This document shows positions 60,423 to 64,000 of a DNA stretch of 64,000 nucleotides, in pieces. The notes under the pieces were generated by a model, which saw only the letters and a program-made list of their open reading frames with translations, was not told the origin of the DNA and searched no databases. Each line of letters starts with the position of its first letter. Position 1 is the stretch's first letter. The position numbers and the translations under genes are program-made. This DNA comes from Bacteroidales bacterium UBA4070 (lineage in GTDB: Bacteria > Bacteroidota > Bacteroidia > Bacteroidales > VadinHA17). Where the stretch lies: the NCBI GenBank assembly GCA_002383485.1, contig DFYY01000006.1, positions 45,749 through 109,748 on the forward strand. The letters run 5' to 3'.

Positions 60423-63400
60423 ATGCGCCTTGCTGCCGGAAAAACGCTGCTCATCCTGCTGATGGCCCTGCTGCCGTTGACACTCTCCGGCCAGTTCAAG
60501 AGCGCTTTCTCCCATTACTCAGTTGAAGACGGACTCTCCGAGGGAGTGGTGCTCACCATGCACCAGGACCGCGAAGGACTGATGTGGTTCGGCACCTTCG
60601 ACGGCCTCAACCGTTTTGACGGCTATAATTTCAAAGTCTACAAGTCGGGGTTCAACTCAAGCTACGGACTGACAAACAACAGGGTGGATCGGATCACGGA
60701 GGATGACCTGGGTTACCTGTGGATAATGAACAATGACGGCGAGGTCTACCGGATGAACACCCGGACAGAAGAGTTCATCAACTTCAATGAGATCAGCTCA
60801 TCAGGCCCGGGCAACTATTCTCCCGTCAACCGGATATACTGTTTCAGCGGCGGTGAGACATGGCTCCCCACAGAGGCCGGAACATGCATCAGGGTCATCT
60901 CCCGTGCAGCCTCCCCCGAATACAGCATACATCGTTTTGAATGCCGGAATGGCAACACCACCGCAAATTCCATAAACCTGATCAGCAAGGACAGAAACGG
61001 CACTGTATGGATACTCTCAGACTCAGGACTGTTCGCTGTTAGCGGTAATGACACCATACCCCGTCAGATGCTGGCTGCACAGGACAGGAATGGAACCGGC
61101 AGAGCATTCTTTTGCCTTCATGAAGCCGGCGAACGGCTCTGGCTCGGAACGGGCAACGGTACAATAATCGTGACAGATCACGGAGCTGAGCTGACCGAAG
61201 AGATCCGTATGGGGGTCAGCTCTGACATTATCAGCATCAGGCCTCTTAACCAGCGCGAGCTGATCATCCTTACCTCCGGCGACGGCTTTTTCATCTACTC
61301 ACCTGTGACGGGGGAGAAAAAACAGTATGACACCTCGCGTTATCCAGTTTTACCTACCAACAGGATGGCATCGGTGTATGTTGACCGCTACGGCGAAGCC
61401 TGGATTGAATCGCAGGCCGACGGAGTGATACATTACGATCCCTTCAACGGTACAGTACGGCATTTCCGGCCGGCTGTCGACAAAACAAATCCCAATGTTC
61501 TGCTGCCAAGTTTCGTCATATTCGAAGATGTCAATGACATTCTCTGGATCTACCCGCGTGGAGGTGGATTCTCGCGTTACAACAGGGCCGAAAGAAATCT
61601 TGAGTACTTTCACAATGAACCGGGTAGCAGTGACAGACGCTTTCCGAACCTAATCCATTCAGCACTCTCTGACAGACAGGGAAACCTGTGGATGTGCACC
61701 ATCACCCGCGGCATAGAAAAAGTATCCTTCTTCCCCAGCCTCTTCAGGGTGATAAGTCCCAAGCCTGTTGCAGCATCTCACTCTGAGAACGAGGTCAGGG
61801 CCATCTTCGAAGATAATAACCGGTATCTCTGGGCCGCTACCCGTGACGGCAGGGTCTATCTCTTCAACCCTGCGCGCAAAATGGTGGGTTATCTCAGGGA
61901 GAACGGCACCTTCAGCTCCGGCGACGCCTTCAGCGCCCTGGTCTATGTTATCACACAGGATAGTAAGGGGAACATCTGGCTGGGATCCAAGGGAAGAGGT
62001 CTCTTTAAGCTCGAACCGACTGGCACCCACTCATCCTGTTGTTACCGCATCAACGGCTACCGGCATGACGATGCAGACCCCTTCAGCCTCAGCCATGACA
62101 ACGTATACTCCGTCCATGAAGACCAGGACGGAAGGATATGGGTAGGCACATTCAACGGCGGACTTAACTACATCGCTGAAGAGAACGGCCGCACACTCTT
62201 CATCAACTCTCTGAACCGGTTGAGCAACTATCCTTATTCCAATCATAAGAGAGTCAGATACATCACGTCAGATAACCATGGTAAAATATGGGTGGGAACC
62301 ACCAGCGGACTGGTGATATTCAACCGCAATTTCAGCGAACCGGAAAAGGCTGAATTCACAACCTGTTTCTTTGATCCGAAGGTTGAGACCAGCCTTGCAA
62401 ACAACGATGTACACTATATTTACTGCTCTCCTGACGACGAGATCTTCGTTGCCACCTTCGGCGGAGGTCTCAACAGGGTTGCCGGAGACAGCGAAAAACC
62501 CGGATTCAAATCCTACACTGTAAAGACAGGCGCACCTGATGATGTGATACTCAGCATCGTGGATGACTTTAATGGCAATCTCTGGCTGAGCAGCGAGCGC
62601 GGAATACTGAAGTTCAATGTGAAGAGCGAATCATTCGAGATCTATAGCGAACAGAGCGGAGTTGAAAGACGGTATTTCTCCGAGGCCACCGGGCTGAGAA
62701 CCGGCGACGGCGAAATCATGTTCGGGTTTGATAACGGTATCTACTGCTTCAACCCGGCCCAGGTAAGAAAGGTCAACTACGTCCCTCCCCTGTTGTTTAC
62801 GCGGCTTACTGTTGCCGGATCTGACATGCACACAGGCGGCATATCTCCGGCATTGCCCGGCAGCGACACAGGCATCGCATCCCTGGAGCTGAGGCATGAT
62901 CAGAAGAGTCTTGCAATAGAGTTTGCCGCACTTGATTACAGAAACCCGAAAAATATACAATATGCTCACCGGCTTGACGGCATTGACCCTGACTGGATAA
63001 TAGAAAGAGGCCAGCGCGTCGCCTCCTATACCAACCTCGATCCGGGAGAGTACCTTTTCAGCGTCAGATCAACCAATTCCGACGGCATATGGGTTGACAA
63101 CACCCGCAGCATCAGGGTGGTGGTAAAGCCTTCATTCTGGCAGACGCTGATGGCAAAAATTCTGATTGCAGCCGTTAGTCTTGCACTGATTGCCCTGACT
63201 ATCTATGTCATCTTTACAATGTACAAGCTCAGGCACAAGGTGGAGGTGGAACAGCTCATCACCAACCTTAAGCTCAAATTTTTCACCGATATCTCTCATG
63301 AGCTCCGCACCCCTCTTACTCTCATCTCAGCCCCGGTGACAAATATTCTTCAGAACAACCACCTTGATCCCGAGGTCAGGGACCAGCTCACCCTGGTGCA

Positions 63401-64000
63401 GAGCAATACCCGGCGGATGCTGCGTCTCGTAAACCAGATACTGGATTTCAGGAAGGTGCAAAACAGGAAAATGAAACTCAAAATCGAGGAATTTCCTCTT
63501 GGGTCATTTATTGAAGGCATATGTACTGACTTCCGGAAGGTAGCCGAGGACAAGGGTATCAGGCTGGTGGTTGAGGATCTCTCGGAGGGCGAAAAGGTGT
63601 GGGCTGACCGCGACAAGATCGAGAAGATCGCCTTCAACCTCATCACCAATGCCCTCAAATTCACCCCCCGCGGCAAGCGGGTAAACGTGACGGTAAAGAA
63701 GAACATCGATTCCCTTGAACTTATCGTGGCAGATCAGGGGACAGGGCTCTCCAGGGAAAAGATGAAAAAACTGTTCATGAGGTTTGACAGCGAAGAAAAG
63801 GAGGTTATGACCATGCAGCCCGGCACCGGGATAGGCCTCTCCTTGAGCAGGGAACTGGCTGAGCTGCATCGCGCGGAACTGACCGCCGAGAGCGAAGAGG
63901 GTCTTGGCGCCACCTTCAGGGTCATCTTCAGGCTGGGATTTACACACTTTGACAATGATACTGAATTCGTGCTTGCTGACGGACAAAGCTCGCTCAGGTC
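60423..64000 (+). CDS. Hybrid two-component system sensor/regulator (3' partial)
   Basis: The frame opens at 60423 (MRLAAGKTLLILLMALL, then an export signal) and runs off the window, so at least 1192 residues are seen. The periplasmic part is two seven-bladed propellers made of Reg_prop repeats (W-FGTFDGLNRFDG, WLGTGNG, WVGTTSG) followed by a Y_Y_Y domain (about 840-902). A transmembrane helix (about 907-935) leads to a HisKA domain with DISHELRTP (His about 958) and a HATPase domain with NLITNALKF and GTGIGLSLS (about 1070-1134). The REC and AraC HTH domains are expected beyond the edge. In Bacteroidota such proteins sense an oligosaccharide and activate the neighbouring degradation genes, here probably kduI-kduD-DUF4861. 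Confidence 0.93.
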   Translation, partial: MRLAAGKTLLILLMALLPLTLSGQFKSAFSHYSVEDGLSEGVVLTMHQDREGLMWFGTFDGLNRFDGYNFKVYKSGFNSSYGLTNNRVDRITEDDLGYLWIMNNDGEVYRMNTRTEEFINFNEISSSGPGNYSPVNRIYCFSGGETWLPTEAGTCIRVISRAASPEYSIHRFECRNGNTTANSINLISKDRNGTVWILSDSGLFAVSGNDTIPRQMLAAQDRNGTGRAFFCLHEAGERLWLGTGNGTIIVTDHGAELTEEIRMGVSSDIISIRPLNQRELIILTSGDGFFIYSPVTGEKKQYDTSRYPVLPTNRMASVYVDRYGEAWIESQADGVIHYDPFNGTVRHFRPAVDKTNPNVLLPSFVIFEDVNDILWIYPRGGGFSRYNRAERNLEYFHNEPGSSDRRFPNLIHSALSDRQGNLWMCTITRGIEKVSFFPSLFRVISPKPVAASHSENEVRAIFEDNNRYLWAATRDGRVYLFNPARKMVGYLRENGTFSSGDAFSALVYVITQDSKGNIWLGSKGRGLFKLEPTGTHSSCCYRINGYRHDDADPFSLSHDNVYSVHEDQDGRIWVGTFNGGLNYIAEENGRTLFINSLNRLSNYPYSNHKRVRYITSDNHGKIWVGTTSGLVIFNRNFSEPEKAEFTTCFFDPKVETSLANNDVHYIYCSPDDEIFVATFGGGLNRVAGDSEKPGFKSYTVKTGAPDDVILSIVDDFNGNLWLSSERGILKFNVKSESFEIYSEQSGVERRYFSEATGLRTGDGEIMFGFDNGIYCFNPAQVRKVNYVPPLLFTRLTVAGSDMHTGGISPALPGSDTGIASLELRHDQKSLAIEFAALDYRNPKNIQYAHRLDGIDPDWIIERGQRVASYTNLDPGEYLFSVRSTNSDGIWVDNTRSIRVVVKPSFWQTLMAKILIAAVSLALIALTIYVIFTMYKLRHKVEVEQLITNLKLKFFTDISHELRTPLTLISAPVTNILQNNHLDPEVRDQLTLVQSNTRRMLRLVNQILDFRKVQNRKMKLKIEEFPLGSFIEGICTDFRKVAEDKGIRLVVEDLSEGEKVWADRDKIEKIAFNLITNALKFTPRGKRVNVTVKKNIDSLELIVADQGTGLSREKMKKLFMRFDSEEKEVMTMQPGTGIGLSLSRELAELHRAELTAESEEGLGATFRVIFRLGFTHFDNDTEFVLADGQSSLR

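Overview
The window comes from an anaerobic, fermentative Bacteroidota bacterium, most likely of the Bacteroidales/Marinilabiliales type. The signs are C-terminal Por/T9SS sorting domains, a SusC-type TonB receptor with a carboxypeptidase-like N-domain, a hybrid two-component regulator next to polysaccharide genes, and repeated TAnnTTTG -7 promoter boxes. No rRNA, tRNA or CRISPR array was seen. Layout: (1) 1-3330 is an A+T-rich accessory segment with the end of a Type III restriction gene, a GHKL-ATPase fragment and a truncated IS3-family element. (2) 3467-15115 is a seven-gene cluster of exported proteins: a large T9SS-secreted multidomain protein, two endonuclease/exonuclease/phosphatase-fold enzymes (one lipoprotein, one secreted), a TonB-dependent receptor, two DUF5689 plus choice-of-anchor-J lipoproteins, and a T9SS-secreted endonuclease I. 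I read it as a possible nucleic-acid scavenging locus, built like a polysaccharide utilisation locus but without SusD. (3) 15176-20492 holds a copper P-type ATPase, a small secreted Gly-rich protein with two calcium-loop-like motifs, an array of REP-like repeats, and a glycosyltransferase-2 membrane fusion. (4) 20599-23661 is a redox group (thioredoxin, thioredoxin reductase, an odd thioredoxin-like protein, OsmC) divergent from a Crp/Fnr regulator. (5) 23692-34465 carries a GH2 enzyme, a SNF2 helicase, a membrane protein, a MORN-repeat protein and two sodium-dependent amino-acid symporters. (6) 34632-57378 is a hydrogen-metabolism island. It has a trimeric NAD-linked [FeFe] hydrogenase (hydCBA), the complete hypFCDEAB [NiFe] maturation set led by the NADH sensor rex, and a divergent operon of about 17 genes. 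That operon encodes a group-4 membrane [NiFe] hydrogenase joined to a complete Mrp-type sodium/proton antiporter module and, unusually, a sulfhydrogenase-like HydB/HydG diaphorase pair. (7) 57618-64000 is the edge of a uronate (probably pectin) utilisation locus: kduI, kduD, a DUF4861 lipoprotein and the start of a hybrid two-component regulator. How the parts fit: three Rex-like inverted repeats sit at hydC, at rex itself and directly before the first gene of the membrane hydrogenase operon, so both hydrogenases and the maturation genes look tied to the NADH/NAD+ ratio. The Mrp module would couple hydrogen, NAD(P)H and possibly ferredoxin turnover to a sodium gradient that the two sodium symporters could use. 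Operon limits, starts and motifs were read by eye; no database search was run.
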